From assembly GCA_002402965.1 (NCBI GenBank), contig DHGW01000070.1, forward strand, positions 8,782 through 72,781: a stretch of DNA of 64,000 nucleotides. The letters run 5' to 3'. Both the position numbers and the translations under genes were made by a program. Shown piece after piece: positions 8,230-19,100 of this stretch. The notes under the pieces are model-generated. The model did no database searches and was not told the origin of the DNA. It saw only the letters and a program-made list of their open reading frames with translations. This stretch comes from Bacteroidales bacterium UBA4788 (GTDB lineage: Bacteria > Bacteroidota > Bacteroidia > Bacteroidales > VadinHA17). Numbering within the stretch: the stretch's first letter is position 1; every line of letters starts with the position of its first letter.

Positions 8230-8751
8230 ATGCGAAGAGTTGACCGGACTTTCTTTCTTGATGATGCGGTGACCGTGGCCAGGCAGCTGCCGGGCATGGA
8301 GATAGTAATGGAAACAGGGGAGAAGGCTGGCAGGTACATGATCACGGAGACGGAGGCCTACCTCGGAGACGGCGACAGGGCGTGCCACGCCAGCAAAGGC
8401 AGAACGCGAAGGACCGAACCGATGTACATGGAGGGCGGTCATTTATATATTTACTTTGTATACGGTATGCACTGGATGCTGAACGTGGTGACAGGCTCTG
8501 CAGACTACCCCCAGGCTGTGCTGATCAGGGGTGTGTCACAGTTTTCCGGGCCGGGGCGCGTGACCAGGGGACTGGGTATTGATGGCTCATTCAACAGGGA
8601 GGACCTGTCATCGTCAGGGAGGATCTGGATAGAGGAGAGCGGGTACCGCCCGGAGCTTGATGCCGGACCACGGATAGGCATAGGCTATGCCGGAGAGCCA
8701 TGGGTAAGCATGCCATGGCGCTTTATAACAAGAAACGAAAACGGGAAATGA
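8230..8751 (+). CDS. mpg: 3-methyladenine DNA glycosylase (AAG/MPG family)
   Basis: 173 residues. It removes alkylated purines such as 3-methyladenine in base excision repair. Diagnostic motifs are E-T-E-A-Y (catalytic Glu in this stretch, about 40-44), C-H-A-S-K-G-R-T and Y-F-V-Y-G-M-H-W-M-L-N. The ATG at 8230 is preferred over an adjacent GTG at 8227. The stop overlaps the next start as ATGA (8748-8751), so it is probably translationally coupled to the glycosyltransferase gene, an odd functional pairing. Confidence 0.92.
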   Translation: MRRVDRTFFLDDAVTVARQLPGMEIVMETGEKAGRYMITETEAYLGDGDRACHASKGRTRRTEPMYMEGGHLYIYFVYGMHWMLNVVTGSADYPQAVLIRGVSQFSGPGRVTRGLGIDGSFNREDLSSSGRIWIEESGYRPELDAGPRIGIGYAGEPWVSMPWRFITRNENGK

Positions 8752-11700
8752 TGATAAAAGGATTCAGACTGTGGAACAACATAACAGGGTGGGCGGTGTT
8801 TGCACTGTCACTCCTGATATACATGCTGACAATTGAACCAACCGTCAGTTTCTGGGACTGCGGAGAGTTTATACTCTGTTCCTACAGGCTTGAAGTGGGG
8901 CACCCTCCCGGTGCTCCGTTCTTTCTGCTTCTGGGCAGGTTTTTTTCACTCTTTGCCGGTGGAGACACCTCAAAGGTGGCAATGATGGTGAACATTCTCT
9001 CCGCCTTTGCCAGTGCCTTTACCGTCCTCTTCCTGTTCTGGAGCATCACCAGACTCATCCGCCTGGCTACAGGCGACGATCTGACCGTTACAGGAGGCAA
9101 GGCATTGGCTACCCTGGCAGCAGGCGCGATCGGCGCTCTGGCCTACGCCTTCTCCGACACCTTCTGGTTCTCAGCAGTTGAAGGAGAAGTCTATGCAACC
9201 AGCTCACTCTTCACCGCTGCCGTGTTCTGGGCTATTCTCCGCTGGTATGATGAGGCGGATGACCCTCGTTCAGGGAGATGGATCATCCTTATAGCATACC
9301 TGATGGGTCTCTCCATCGGGGTGCACCTGCTGAACCTGCTGGCATTGCCGGTGATCGTCCTGCTCTGGTACTTCAGAAAGCACACCGCAACAACCAGTGG
9401 CGTCATTTGGGCACTGCTTGGCGGCTTCCTGATCCTAGGGGTGCTGAACTTCATCTTCGTCCCGGGAGTGGCCACGGTGGCAGGGTGGTTCGAACTCTTC
9501 TTTGTAAACACTCTCGGCCTGCCATATAATACCGGGCTCTATATCTACCTCGTGCTTCTGACGGGGGTGATCGTGGCCGGTATCTGGTATTCGCTGAAAA
9601 AGGAAAGGAAGATACTCAACTTCGTAATGACTGTAATAGCCGTCCTGATGCTTGGCTACTCATCATATGCCCTGATAATTATAAGAGCTAATGCCCATCC
9701 GCCGATGAACCAGAATGATCCATCGGACGTCTTTTCGTTCATCTACTACATCAACAGGTCGCAGTATCCGCGCGCCCCATTTCTATACGGCCATTACTAC
9801 TCGGCCCCGGTGACTGGAATTGAAAAGAAGATAGGAGGCTATAACAAGAAGAACGGCAGGTACGAACCGTATTACACTACCGATTACCAGTATGACAAGC
9901 GGTTCATGACTCTCTTCCCCCGGATGTACAGCAGTGAACCGGATCATATAAAGCAGTATGAATACTGGGGTAAGATTAAAGGAAAGAAGGTCACCATCAG
10001 GTCCGGAGGCGGAAACGAGCAGGTAACCCTTCCCAGCTTCAGCGAGAACCTGCGCTTCTTTTTCAGGTACCAGGTGGGGGTGATGTACGCGAGATACTTC
10101 ATGTGGAACTTCTCCGGACGCCAGAATGACGTCCAGGGTAACGGCAACGTCATGGACGGTAACTGGATCTCGGGGATTCCGTTCATTGACAATCCGAGGC
10201 TCGGTGACCAGTCACTCCTGCCGGAGGAGAACCGTAACAATCCGGCACGGAACGCTTATTACCTGCTGCCGCTGCTGGCGGGTCTGGCCGGCATATGGTG
10301 GCAGTACAGGCGTGACAGAAAGGGATTGTCACTGGTAGTGTTACTCTTCCTTCTGACAGGTCTTGCAATTGTTACATACCTTAACCAGAACCCGAGCCAG
10401 CCAAGAGAAAGAGATTATGCCTACGCAGGCTCCTTTTACGCTTTTACCATCTGGATCGGTATGAGCGTTATGCTGTTTTATGATCTCCTGAGAAGATTCA
10501 TGAAGGAGTACCCGGCGGCTGTCATCCCGTCAGTGGTGATCATGGCGGCTGTGCCGCTTCTGATGATCATCCGCAACTATGATGACCATGACAGGTCTGA
10601 CAGGTACACGGCCAGAGACATCGCATCAAACTACCTCGCTTCCGTTGATCAGAATGCGGTGCTGCTAACCTACGGAGACAATGACTCATTCCCGCTCTGG
10701 TACATCCAGGACGTGGAAGGATACCGGACCGATGTCCGTGTTGCCAACCTCAGTTACCTGCAGAGCGGGTTCTACATCGAGACCATGAGCCGCAAGGCTT
10801 TTGAATCAGATGCGCTGCCATTCACCCTCCCTCCTGAAAAGTATATTGAAGGAGAGCGTGTGCAACTGCCCGTTGAGGAGATGATCAAGGAACCTACTTC
10901 GATTCGCAAGGTAATGGAGTTCGCCGGTTCGGATGACCCGAAGGCGAAGGTCGATCTGTCAGGACGTGGCGATTTCTTCAATTTCATACCGGTGAAGGAG
11001 TTCGTTGTTGACGTCGATTCGGCGCACGTTATTGCAACCGGAGCTGTCAGGCCATATCATGCCGACAGGATACTGAAGCCCATGATATGGAAGTTCAGCA
11101 ACTCCATGGCAATCAAGGACGATCTTGCGGTGATGGACTTTATTGCCGGCAACAACTGGAACCGTCCGCTTTATTATTCGGTAACGGTTCCTGCCTCAAC
11201 CTACATAGGTCTTGAAGAGTTCTACATCCTCGAGGGGATGGCTTACCGTGTCAGTCCCGTAAGGATTGACCCGCCCGTTCCGGGCGAGACGGGAATGGTT
11301 GACACCCGCGAGATGTATGAAAACATGATGAACCACTTCCGCTGGGGCAACGCAGAAAAGGAGGGCGTCTACCTGGATGAAAACAACCGGCGCATGATTG
11401 ACGTCTTCAGGCGTCAGTTCGCCAAGCTGGCAAAGGCGCTGGTTGCAGAGGGTGACACGGTAAGGGCGATTGCGGCAGTGGAGAAGGGTCTGGCCATTGT
11501 GCCACCTGAAAAGATGCCCTATGACTACTTCAGCATTGACCTGGGAGAAGCTCTGGCCATGGCCGGGGAAAAAGAGGAGGCTGAAAAGCTCCTTCGCGGG
11601 ATAGTTGACAATTCACTCGCTTCACTGAGTTTTATCGCCGCACTGCCCGACGAGAAGTCGTACGGGCTGGATTTCAACGCTTCAGTCTCACTCCAGGCGC

Positions 11701-11804
11701 TGCTTGACATATACAGGATGGCATCGAGGTTCGGAATGACGGAGCTCTCTGACAAAGCCTCTTCCGAGCTTAACCGGTTTTACGGGGAGGTGCCGGTGAG
11801 ATGA
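8748..11804 (+). CDS. DUF2723 membrane glycosyltransferase (GT117, protein O-mannosyltransferase-like)
   Basis: About 1018 residues. The first half is a polytopic membrane domain (roughly ten hydrophobic segments up to about residue 320, with more near 510-610). F-W-D-C-G-E-F-I followed by G-H-P-P-G-A-P is the hallmark of DUF2723; the acidic pair resembles the catalytic D-E of protein O-mannosyltransferases. The C-terminal half is soluble, with a TPR-like stretch near 880-960. The family is classed as GT117 and is implicated in protein O-glycosylation in Bacteroidota. I chose 8748 because it overlaps mpg by ATGA; 8751 is also possible. Its 3' end overlaps the next gene the same way. Confidence 0.87.
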   Translation: MMIKGFRLWNNITGWAVFALSLLIYMLTIEPTVSFWDCGEFILCSYRLEVGHPPGAPFFLLLGRFFSLFAGGDTSKVAMMVNILSAFASAFTVLFLFWSITRLIRLATGDDLTVTGGKALATLAAGAIGALAYAFSDTFWFSAVEGEVYATSSLFTAAVFWAILRWYDEADDPRSGRWIILIAYLMGLSIGVHLLNLLALPVIVLLWYFRKHTATTSGVIWALLGGFLILGVLNFIFVPGVATVAGWFELFFVNTLGLPYNTGLYIYLVLLTGVIVAGIWYSLKKERKILNFVMTVIAVLMLGYSSYALIIIRANAHPPMNQNDPSDVFSFIYYINRSQYPRAPFLYGHYYSAPVTGIEKKIGGYNKKNGRYEPYYTTDYQYDKRFMTLFPRMYSSEPDHIKQYEYWGKIKGKKVTIRSGGGNEQVTLPSFSENLRFFFRYQVGVMYARYFMWNFSGRQNDVQGNGNVMDGNWISGIPFIDNPRLGDQSLLPEENRNNPARNAYYLLPLLAGLAGIWWQYRRDRKGLSLVVLLFLLTGLAIVTYLNQNPSQPRERDYAYAGSFYAFTIWIGMSVMLFYDLLRRFMKEYPAAVIPSVVIMAAVPLLMIIRNYDDHDRSDRYTARDIASNYLASVDQNAVLLTYGDNDSFPLWYIQDVEGYRTDVRVANLSYLQSGFYIETMSRKAFESDALPFTLPPEKYIEGERVQLPVEEMIKEPTSIRKVMEFAGSDDPKAKVDLSGRGDFFNFIPVKEFVVDVDSAHVIATGAVRPYHADRILKPMIWKFSNSMAIKDDLAVMDFIAGNNWNRPLYYSVTVPASTYIGLEEFYILEGMAYRVSPVRIDPPVPGETGMVDTREMYENMMNHFRWGNAEKEGVYLDENNRRMIDVFRRQFAKLAKALVAEGDTVRAIAAVEKGLAIVPPEKMPYDYFSIDLGEALAMAGEKEEAEKLLRGIVDNSLASLSFIAALPDEKSYGLDFNASVSLQALLDIYRMASRFGMTELSDKASSELNRFYGEVPVR

Positions 11805-12427
11805 TGAGGAACTACCGCAGACCTTTCCCTGCAGCTGTCATCTACCCTGATGCAGTGTACACAATCAGTGGTGGAGGCAAGAAGCTCTATCTGACCTTTG
11901 ACGATGGTCCTGATCCGGAGTCCACACCGCTTATCCTTGATATACTCAGATCTCATGATGTCAAAGCCACCTTCTTCTGCACCGGGAGCAGGGTGCTGGC
12001 CTCGCCCGGCCTTTTTGCCAGGATGGCGGCCAGTGGCCACACCATCGGTAATCACGGGTTCAGCCACCTCAACGGACTTACAACTCCGGTACGGACCTAC
12101 TGTGCGGATGTACTCAGGGGGAGGAATATCACCTGCAGCAATCTCTTCAGGCCGCCATACGGCAGGCTGCGTGTCAGACAGTACAGAATACTCGAAAGGA
12201 CCATGCAGATAGTGTTCTGGGATATAATGCCTTACGACTTTGATCAGGGGCTGACGTCAGAGGAATCCTATGACATTCTCATGAAGAGGATCAGGCCCGG
12301 TTCGGTAATAGTGCTTCATGACAAGGCAACCAGCAGTGCCCTGCAGTACCTAGACCGGTTCCTGCAGAAGGCGCTTGCCGCAGGCTGGTCATTCGGCCCA
12401 GTGGATGATTATGCCCTGCGGGGATGA
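11801..12427 (+). CDS. Polysaccharide deacetylase (CE4/NodB domain), apparently cytoplasmic
   Basis: 208 residues, essentially a bare NodB domain. All catalytic motifs are visible: T-F-D34-D35-G-P-D, the zinc pair H85-x3-H89, R-P-P-Y-G-R-L, F-W-D-I-M-P-Y-D and V-I-V-L-H-D. There is no signal peptide or membrane segment, unusual for CE4 enzymes acting on wall or extracellular polymers; the substrate may be a lipid-linked or intracellular sugar. It overlaps the GT117 gene by 4 bases. A 7-bp hairpin (about 12422-12439) covers its stop codon, and purD follows 49 bases on. Confidence 0.9.
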   Translation: MMRNYRRPFPAAVIYPDAVYTISGGGKKLYLTFDDGPDPESTPLILDILRSHDVKATFFCTGSRVLASPGLFARMAASGHTIGNHGFSHLNGLTTPVRTYCADVLRGRNITCSNLFRPPYGRLRVRQYRILERTMQIVFWDIMPYDFDQGLTSEESYDILMKRIRPGSVIVLHDKATSSALQYLDRFLQKALAAGWSFGPVDDYALRG

Positions 12428-12476
12428 GTTTTCTCATCCTAAATACTATTTTTGAGAGGGGAAAGAAACCTGTATT

Positions 12477-13760
12477 ATGAATATCCTGATTCTCGGTTCC
12501 GGAGGACGCGAACACGCAATCACCTGGAAACTGGCACAGAGCGCCAGGCAGCTTAGTCTCTTTGTAGCACCCGGCAATCCTGGCACCTCATCACTGGCTG
12601 TGAATTTACGTGTTGACCCCCTTGATTTCCAGGGAGTGCGTGCAGCAATAGTCGCCAATAATATCAATATGGTGGTTGTCGGCCCGGAGACACCTCTGGC
12701 AGAGGGAATTGCCGATTTCATTGAAAATGACCCGGCTCTTTCGGGTGTTGCTGTCATTGGTCCGTGCCGTGACGGCGCGATGTTGGAGGGAAGCAAGGAT
12801 TTTGCCAAGGCATTCATGATGAGGCACAGTATCCCCACGGCTGCTTACGCTACCTTCACCCCTGACACTGTTGATGATGCGATCAGGTTCATGAGTGGTC
12901 TGAAGCCTCCTTATGTGCTCAAGGCTGACGGGCTTGCAGCAGGGAAAGGTGTGCTGATAATCAATGACTTCGACGAAGCAGTAACCGAGCTGAGGGCTAT
13001 GCTCGGAGGGCGGTTAGGGGCAGCCGGCAGCAAGGTGGTCATAGAGGAGTATCTGACGGGAATAGAGATGTCAGCCTTCGTTATCACTGATGGCATATCC
13101 TACCGGGTATTGCCGGAGGCGAAGGATTACAAACGCATTGGCGAAGGCGACACAGGGAAAAACACCGGAGGGATGGGGGCCGTCTCGCCGGTACCGTTTG
13201 CCAAACCCTCCTTCCTGGCAAAGGTGGAGGATAGTATAATCAGACCTACGGTGGAGGGGCTCAGGGCTGAAGGGATAGATTACCGGGGTTTTATCTTCTT
13301 CGGTCTGATGAATGTCAACGGTGATCCTTTTGTGATTGAATACAATGCACGGCTGGGTGATCCTGAGAGTGAGGTGATCCTTCCGCGTATTGGCAGTGAC
13401 CTCTATGAGCTGCTCGACGGCGTCGCACGCCGTGATCTGGCAAGCCGCAACCTTGTCATCTCTCAGGAAACGGCAGTGACAGTGATGATGGTTTCAGGCG
13501 GTTACCCGGACAGTTATGGCAAGGGCTTTGCCATAACAGGCACGGAAAAGGCCGGGGAGAGCATCCTCTTTCATTCAGGCACGGGAACTGCTGACGGACA
13601 TCTTGTGACTTCGGGAGGGAGGGTGCTGGCGGTGACTTCAAAGGGAAAGACGATGGAAGAAGCACTGGCAAAGAGCTACTCCTCGATCAGGGAGATCTCC
13701 TTCAACGGGATGAATTACCGCAGAGATATAGGGTTTGACCTGAAAAACTATAAGGAATGA
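12477..13760 (+). CDS. purD: Phosphoribosylamine-glycine ligase (GAR synthetase)
   Basis: 427 residues, standard length. It catalyses the second step of de novo purine synthesis. N-terminal N-I-L-I-L-G-S-G-G-R-E-H-A, ATP-grasp segments L-K-A-D-G-L-A-A-G-K-G and N-T-G-G-M-G-A, and the metal site E-Y-N-A-R-L-G-D-P-E are all present. A -7-like TATTTTTG lies at 12447-12454 without a well-placed -33 TTG. Its stop overlaps the next start by ATGA. Confidence 0.97.
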   Translation: MNILILGSGGREHAITWKLAQSARQLSLFVAPGNPGTSSLAVNLRVDPLDFQGVRAAIVANNINMVVVGPETPLAEGIADFIENDPALSGVAVIGPCRDGAMLEGSKDFAKAFMMRHSIPTAAYATFTPDTVDDAIRFMSGLKPPYVLKADGLAAGKGVLIINDFDEAVTELRAMLGGRLGAAGSKVVIEEYLTGIEMSAFVITDGISYRVLPEAKDYKRIGEGDTGKNTGGMGAVSPVPFAKPSFLAKVEDSIIRPTVEGLRAEGIDYRGFIFFGLMNVNGDPFVIEYNARLGDPESEVILPRIGSDLYELLDGVARRDLASRNLVISQETAVTVMMVSGGYPDSYGKGFAITGTEKAGESILFHSGTGTADGHLVTSGGRVLAVTSKGKTMEEALAKSYSSIREISFNGMNYRRDIGFDLKNYKE

Positions 13761-14743
13761 TCAGGTTATTCAGGGGATCGGGAGCCGGACCGGTGCTTCT
13801 GCTTTTGCTGGCAGCCCTGGCGTTGTGGCTGGAGTTTTTTATTTCACCTCCTCAAACAGGGCTTGCAGCTGAAAGTCTTCCGATGCCTCTGTGGGGTCTC
13901 ATCACCGATACTCTGTCAGGCTCACCCCTCATTGCAGTCATCGTCTCGTTTGTGTTTGTACTGGGCGTAGCCATTTTGATGGTCAGGTTTAACACTTCAA
14001 GCTTCTTCATCCCCCGCCGCACATTTTTACCTGCGCTGCTTTACATAATCCTTTACTCGGTTTTTCCAGGCCAGATGATTCTCAATCCGGCACTTCCGGC
14101 CTCACTGCTTACACTGGCTGGCCTCTGGCGGATGATATCCTCTTACCGGGTTAACGGCATGACGTTCAAGTTTTTTGATGCTGCCTTGCTGATCTCCTCG
14201 GCGGGTCTCTTCTATGCCGGATCGGTATGGTTTATACTGCTGGTGTTCATCGGAGCCATGGTCCTGCGCAGCCCTGATGCCCGGGAACTGACCCTGGCAG
14301 TAATTGGGACCATGTTTCCCTGGATTGTGATGTATGCCGTATGGTACGTTACCGGAGGGTCTCCGGGAGAGCTTTCAGAGATCATTCGTCACAATCTCTT
14401 TGACCAGGTGCCATCTGTTTACTGGAGCCGGACACTGGTTATTCTCCTTATCATTGTCGGGCTGAATTTACTGCCAACATTGCTTTACCTTTTCAGGGAG
14501 ATGCCAACATATAAGATCAGGTCACGGAAGACCTTCGAACTCTTTATATGGATGCTGGTTATCAGTGCCGCAGTGTTTCTCTTCGTACCTGCCGTATCGG
14601 CTGAAATGGCGGCTTTGACTGCGTTACCGGTATCTTTTATAATGGCCAATCATATGGTCTTTACCCGGCGCGTGATCGTGTCTGAAATCCTTTTCTGGAT
14701 AATGGTGATAATGCTGGTTGTTTCGCGTCTCTGGCCCTACTGA
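13757..14743 (+). CDS. DUF6427-like integral membrane protein
   Basis: 328 residues with about nine hydrophobic segments and a start M-I-R-L-F-R-G-S typical of DUF6427, a Bacteroidota membrane family often found next to purD and uracil phosphoribosyltransferase. Function unknown. It overlaps purD by 4 bases. Its TGA stop forms half of a TGATCA palindrome whose other half is the stop of the convergent gene, so there is no space between the two genes. Confidence 0.7.
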   Translation: MIRLFRGSGAGPVLLLLLAALALWLEFFISPPQTGLAAESLPMPLWGLITDTLSGSPLIAVIVSFVFVLGVAILMVRFNTSSFFIPRRTFLPALLYIILYSVFPGQMILNPALPASLLTLAGLWRMISSYRVNGMTFKFFDAALLISSAGLFYAGSVWFILLVFIGAMVLRSPDARELTLAVIGTMFPWIVMYAVWYVTGGSPGELSEIIRHNLFDQVPSVYWSRTLVILLIIVGLNLLPTLLYLFREMPTYKIRSRKTFELFIWMLVISAAVFLFVPAVSAEMAALTALPVSFIMANHMVFTRRVIVSEILFWIMVIMLVVSRLWPY

Positions 14744-15184
14744 TCACCTGATCATACTGACCACTCCTACGCCGGAACCCTGTTCGCCGTCGATGAAATC
14801 ATACCAGATGGTATATAAGCCTGTCTTGTTGCAGACGAAGTCAATTGTGTTGTATTTTTTGCCTGTACTGCTGTTGTACGAGGAAATGAGCTCCTTTCCC
14901 TGGTCATAAATGGTGACGGCAAGTTCTCCACCTGATCCGGGGGCGTTGCATACAGAGAACCTGTATTTCATGTTCTTCATCAGGTACATGTTGGCTTTGT
15001 ATACAGGTGCGGTGCCATTGGAGGACATTTTGGGCAGCTGAATACGGAAATCTTTCAGGTAGGTAGTATTTTCACCGGCTGAATGAACACAGCTGCTTAC
15101 CAGTTCTTCTGTTGCAGGCTGACTTTCTGCCACCAGGGGCAGGATTATCAGAGCCAGGGAGAGAATGAAAAACCTGCTTTTCAT
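14744..15184 (-). CDS. Small secreted protein of unknown function
   Basis: 146 residues. A Sec signal peptide (about 1-21, ending A-E-S-Q) precedes a mature part rich in beta-prone residues with three Cys. The content resembles small secreted beta-sandwich domains, but I do not recognise the family. It is the last gene of a three-gene operon, one base after the upstream lipoprotein gene, and abuts the convergent DUF6427 gene end to end. Confidence 0.72.
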   Translation of the reverse strand: MKSRFFILSLALIILPLVAESQPATEELVSSCVHSAGENTTYLKDFRIQLPKMSSNGTAPVYKANMYLMKNMKYRFSVCNAPGSGGELAVTIYDQGKELISSYNSSTGKKYNTIDFVCNKTGLYTIWYDFIDGEQGSGVGVVSMIR

Positions 15185-15185
15185 C

Positions 15186-16145
15186 TTAAAGGCCGGATAT
15201 TAGTTTGTTTCTTACTTCTTTTGACATCTCTGCAATCTCAGCAAGCTGGCTGTCGGACATTTCCACTATGCTTTCCTCGTGCTGTACCAGCACCAGCCGG
15301 CCATCCTCTTCTATCGTCTCCGGTTCGCCAAGCCTGTAAGAGACTTTTACATCAGTATACTTATTGCTTATCCCTTCCATCATGCCAAGGATCGATTGAT
15401 ACTCCCGGCTGGTGGAGCGGTAGGGACGGAGGAGCATCAGCAGGTCACCCAGGATTATCTTCTGTTCGCCTATGCGGTCTCTCAGGATCTCATCCTGATG
15501 GCTCATCGCCACCTGGGTTGCAAGGTATTGGCCCTCAACCCAAACCCCTGCGATCATCAGGGCAGAGATTGACCCACGGTTGTTCTCCCGAAGGTAATTA
15601 TCTATCTGGTTATAGGAGTTGACCGAGAGAAAAAGGAGCGAATCGAGATTTGATTTGCTTACGGATAGCCGCTTCAGTGTTTCAAAGTCGAAGTACTGTC
15701 CAACCCGTAATCCGTCTGCCAGTCTCTTGATGGTAGAGAGCACGTCAACGGAATTGCCGGTTTTCTCATAAATGTTGAGATATCCCAGGTCTGCACCGTA
15801 AATGCCGAGCATCACAGCCTTCTGGAAGTTGGTGGTAAGCCTGTCGGCCTCATGAGTGGGCGCCAGGTATCCGGCTGAGAAAGGTACCTGCATCGACTGA
15901 AGGATTGATGCTATCTCAACAGGTGATGCTATATTCTGCACGATGTCGGCCAGAGCCTCGTCACTCAGTTTTTCAGCTTCTCCGGCCGGCACTGAATCAG
16001 CTACAGGAAAGCTTAAACCGCCCTGGCGCGTACCGCTGTTTCTGCAAGAGCAGACCCCTAACAGCAGAATCACTGCTGCGATCTTTGTTATTGTCCCTGT
16101 CATCGGGCGTTTGTATTGATATACAAATTTAAAAATACTGGTCAT
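15186..16145 (-). CDS. Lipoprotein of unknown function in the ABC transporter operon
   Basis: 319 residues from 16145, or 305 from the ATG at 16103. The longer start overlaps the upstream stop as ATGA, favouring translational coupling; the shorter one gives a more compact signal peptide (M-T-G-T-I-T-K-I-A-A). Either way the leader ends near L-G-V-C-S-C, a possible lipidation site. The mature part (about 60-319) looks largely helical. I do not recognise the family. Its place directly behind an ABC exporter suggests a cell-envelope partner of that transporter (inference). Confidence 0.75.
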   Translation of the reverse strand: MTSIFKFVYQYKRPMTGTITKIAAVILLLGVCSCRNSGTRQGGLSFPVADSVPAGEAEKLSDEALADIVQNIASPVEIASILQSMQVPFSAGYLAPTHEADRLTTNFQKAVMLGIYGADLGYLNIYEKTGNSVDVLSTIKRLADGLRVGQYFDFETLKRLSVSKSNLDSLLFLSVNSYNQIDNYLRENNRGSISALMIAGVWVEGQYLATQVAMSHQDEILRDRIGEQKIILGDLLMLLRPYRSTSREYQSILGMMEGISNKYTDVKVSYRLGEPETIEEDGRLVLVQHEESIVEMSDSQLAEIAEMSKEVRNKLISGL

Positions 16146-19100
16146 TTCTGGTTTGCTCTCCGCTGTTTGCCAAACCTGGTACGTTCAAAAAACATTACAA
16201 GACGCCTCAGCGCCTCTGTGTAAAGAATTATGTACAGTGCGATGACTGAGGAGAGAACCAGCAGGATATTAAACCGGAAAGTGTCAACCTTAAGGCCCCT
16301 GAATCTCTTTACCGGTGCCATGAAATGGGTACGGAATCCGAGCGCACCCGATGTCGACGGCTCCAGGTAAATAAGGTCCGCATTCTGGATCAGCCTGTCT
16401 CTGAACTCAAGCATCTTGTTTTTCTCGTATACCTTCCTGACAATGTCTTCAAGTTTGTCATTATGGTAGTTATTATATAACAGATCCAGGGCCATTTTAT
16501 TGCTGCTTACATAATTATCAAGGTTCATATCTGCAAGATGGCTCAGTCTCCTGTACTCACCGTCAACCCTGTTGAGCCAGAGTGACAGCCTCTCTGCGAG
16601 ATCAGCGGTGAAAAGTGCGGGATTAATGGAGTCAGTTCCGGTGAAGGGATCAATGACTTCCGAGGCGCTGAGGAAGGCTGTTTCGTTCCTGAGCAGGCGC
16701 ATCTCACTCTCCTCAGGGTAGATCTTCCCATCCGTTTTGAGTTTTCCCGTCACGTTCTTCAGGGCCTCTGTAACCCTGGGTATACGGTATATGTTGTTGA
16801 AGTCGGAGATGCTCATCTGCTGTTTCAGGGGGTAGATTCTCCTTCCGTACTCGTTTCCGGTGAATTGTCTGACCATCAGTGCTTCATAGGTCCACCTTGT
16901 TGGCATCAGCTCCGCAATAACAGGTACCATGTCGGCCCTGGCAAGCTTTCTGTTGAGTTTGTCGAAGGGGAACATGGCTCCGCTGAGTATCATCATCGGG
17001 ATCATCAGCAGGGGTATGACGATGTAGATGGCAATTGCCGAGTTCAGCGCGGAAGATATGTTCAGGCCGATCATGTTGGCGCATAAGGCGGTGGTGAAGA
17101 GGGCAAGCCAGTAGGAGAAGAAGAGACCCCTGATGCCAAGGATGGGATTGGCCACTGCCAGGAAGAGAAACGTCTGGAGCGCTGAGATGAATGCCAGGAT
17201 AAGAATCTTGCTGACCAGGTAGCTGCTGCGGCTCAGGTTGAGAAAATGCTCCCTCCTCAGCATCTTCCGGTCGCGGAAGATCTCCTCTGCACTGATGGTG
17301 AGACCGAGAAAAAGGGCTACGATGATACTCATGAAGATGTATACCGGGATATTCTCATTCTCCCGGAAGATGTAGATGTCCGATGAGGGATCCGCGATGT
17401 ACCTGATGATATATGAAAGAATGAGTCCCAGGACCGGTCCTTCAAGAAGGGTCAGAAGCAGATATTGCCTGTTGGCCAGCTTGCTTTTCGCATCACGCAT
17501 CATGAAGATCATGGTCTGCCTGAACCATCCGGGCTTGCGGAGGGTGGACCAGGGTGCTGAGGACTCCTCCCTGACCTCCCCGGGAGGGATGGTCTTCCTG
17601 AAAGCCTCTGCCCACTCAGCAGGAGAGACCTTCCTGCGGTCTGTGTATTTGCCGAACTCATCAACTATCTTTGTCTCCAGGATATTGAAGAGTGTCTCCG
17701 GATTAACAGTACCGCATGAGGGGCACTCGGCCACCCCGCTGTTGATATGGGCTTCAAGTGTCTTAAAGTGAACTATGGAATCAAGAGGGTTCCCATAAAA
17801 GACAAGATGTCCGGCAAGATCAAGCACCAGCACCTTGTCAAAGCCCTTGAATATCCCGGATGATGGCTGATGGATGACTGTGATGACCAGTTTTCCCTTG
17901 CCAGTCAGTTCATGCAGCAGTTCCATCACGTTTTCAGAGTCACCCGATGACAGACCTGATGTAGGTTCGTCAAGGAAGAGCACGGAGGGTTCCCGTATCA
18001 GTTCCAGTGCAATATTCAGCCTTTTTCTCTGCCCGCCGCTGATGACCTTGTTGAGCGGTGATCCCACCCGGGAATGCCTCTTCTCGTAAAGTCCGAGATT
18101 ATGCAGAGTACGGTTTACCACCTCAGTTATCTCTGCATGACTCTTGCCTGCAAAGCAGAGAGAGGCTGCATAAAAGAGGTTCTCGAACACTGTCAGTTCC
18201 TCGACGAGAAAATCATCCTGGGGTACATATCCCACAACGCCGTCGAGCTTTCCGTCACCGGAGCGGATAGAGATGCCATTGATTCTTACTTCTCCGGATT
18301 GTGGAATCAAAAGTCCTGTCAGAAGGTTCAGGAGAGTAGTTTTTCCTGATCCGCTGGCTCCCATGATCCCGATCAGCATGCCCTCGCCGGCGGCGAAGCT
18401 TACACTGCTGATAGCGGGTAAACCGTCGGGAAAGGTGTAGCAGATCCTGTCAGCCACTAAAGAAATCGGGTGGATTTCACTTCCGGAGGCGAAGCGTGAT
18501 GTGATGTCACTGTAATAAATGGTAGGTGCGGGAGGCGCCTGCACTGAGTTCCCCGGTGCGAAGAGATACACTTTACGACATAACAGGGGCATGCCGTTGA
18601 GGAGTGTAGTGCCCCCGCAGAAGCACTTCAGAAAATAGAGGCTGACACTATCCACCTTCAGGAAAACCACGAAGCTGCCGCATGTCCCTTCACTCTCCCC
18701 GGATGTGCCGGTGTCGATAACAATCATCGCAGGATCTGAAAATCCCTCCCTGTTCTCCTCTCTGACGAACTGCATTATGCTTCCGAATTCCTCCCGGGAG
18801 ATCCCGAATACCTCGGCGATTGTATTGATGATGTTCATCCGCTGAGGGGTGTACTGCTTGTCGGAATCGATCAGCTCGAAGCAGCGCATGAGCACTATGA
18901 CTCTCTGCTCCTGGGTCAGGGTCTTGTTGATCTTTTTGCAGTTGTTGAGAATCTTGATTGAATCTCTTACTGAAGCGGTCTCCGATATACCTGCTTTGCC
19001 TTTTTCCTGAAGCGGACCGGCATTTTCCAGGAAGAGGTGCATGAATTCATCGGCGCTCTGATGCGGAAGCTGCTTGGTGAGAAAGGCTGCCACGAAATCA

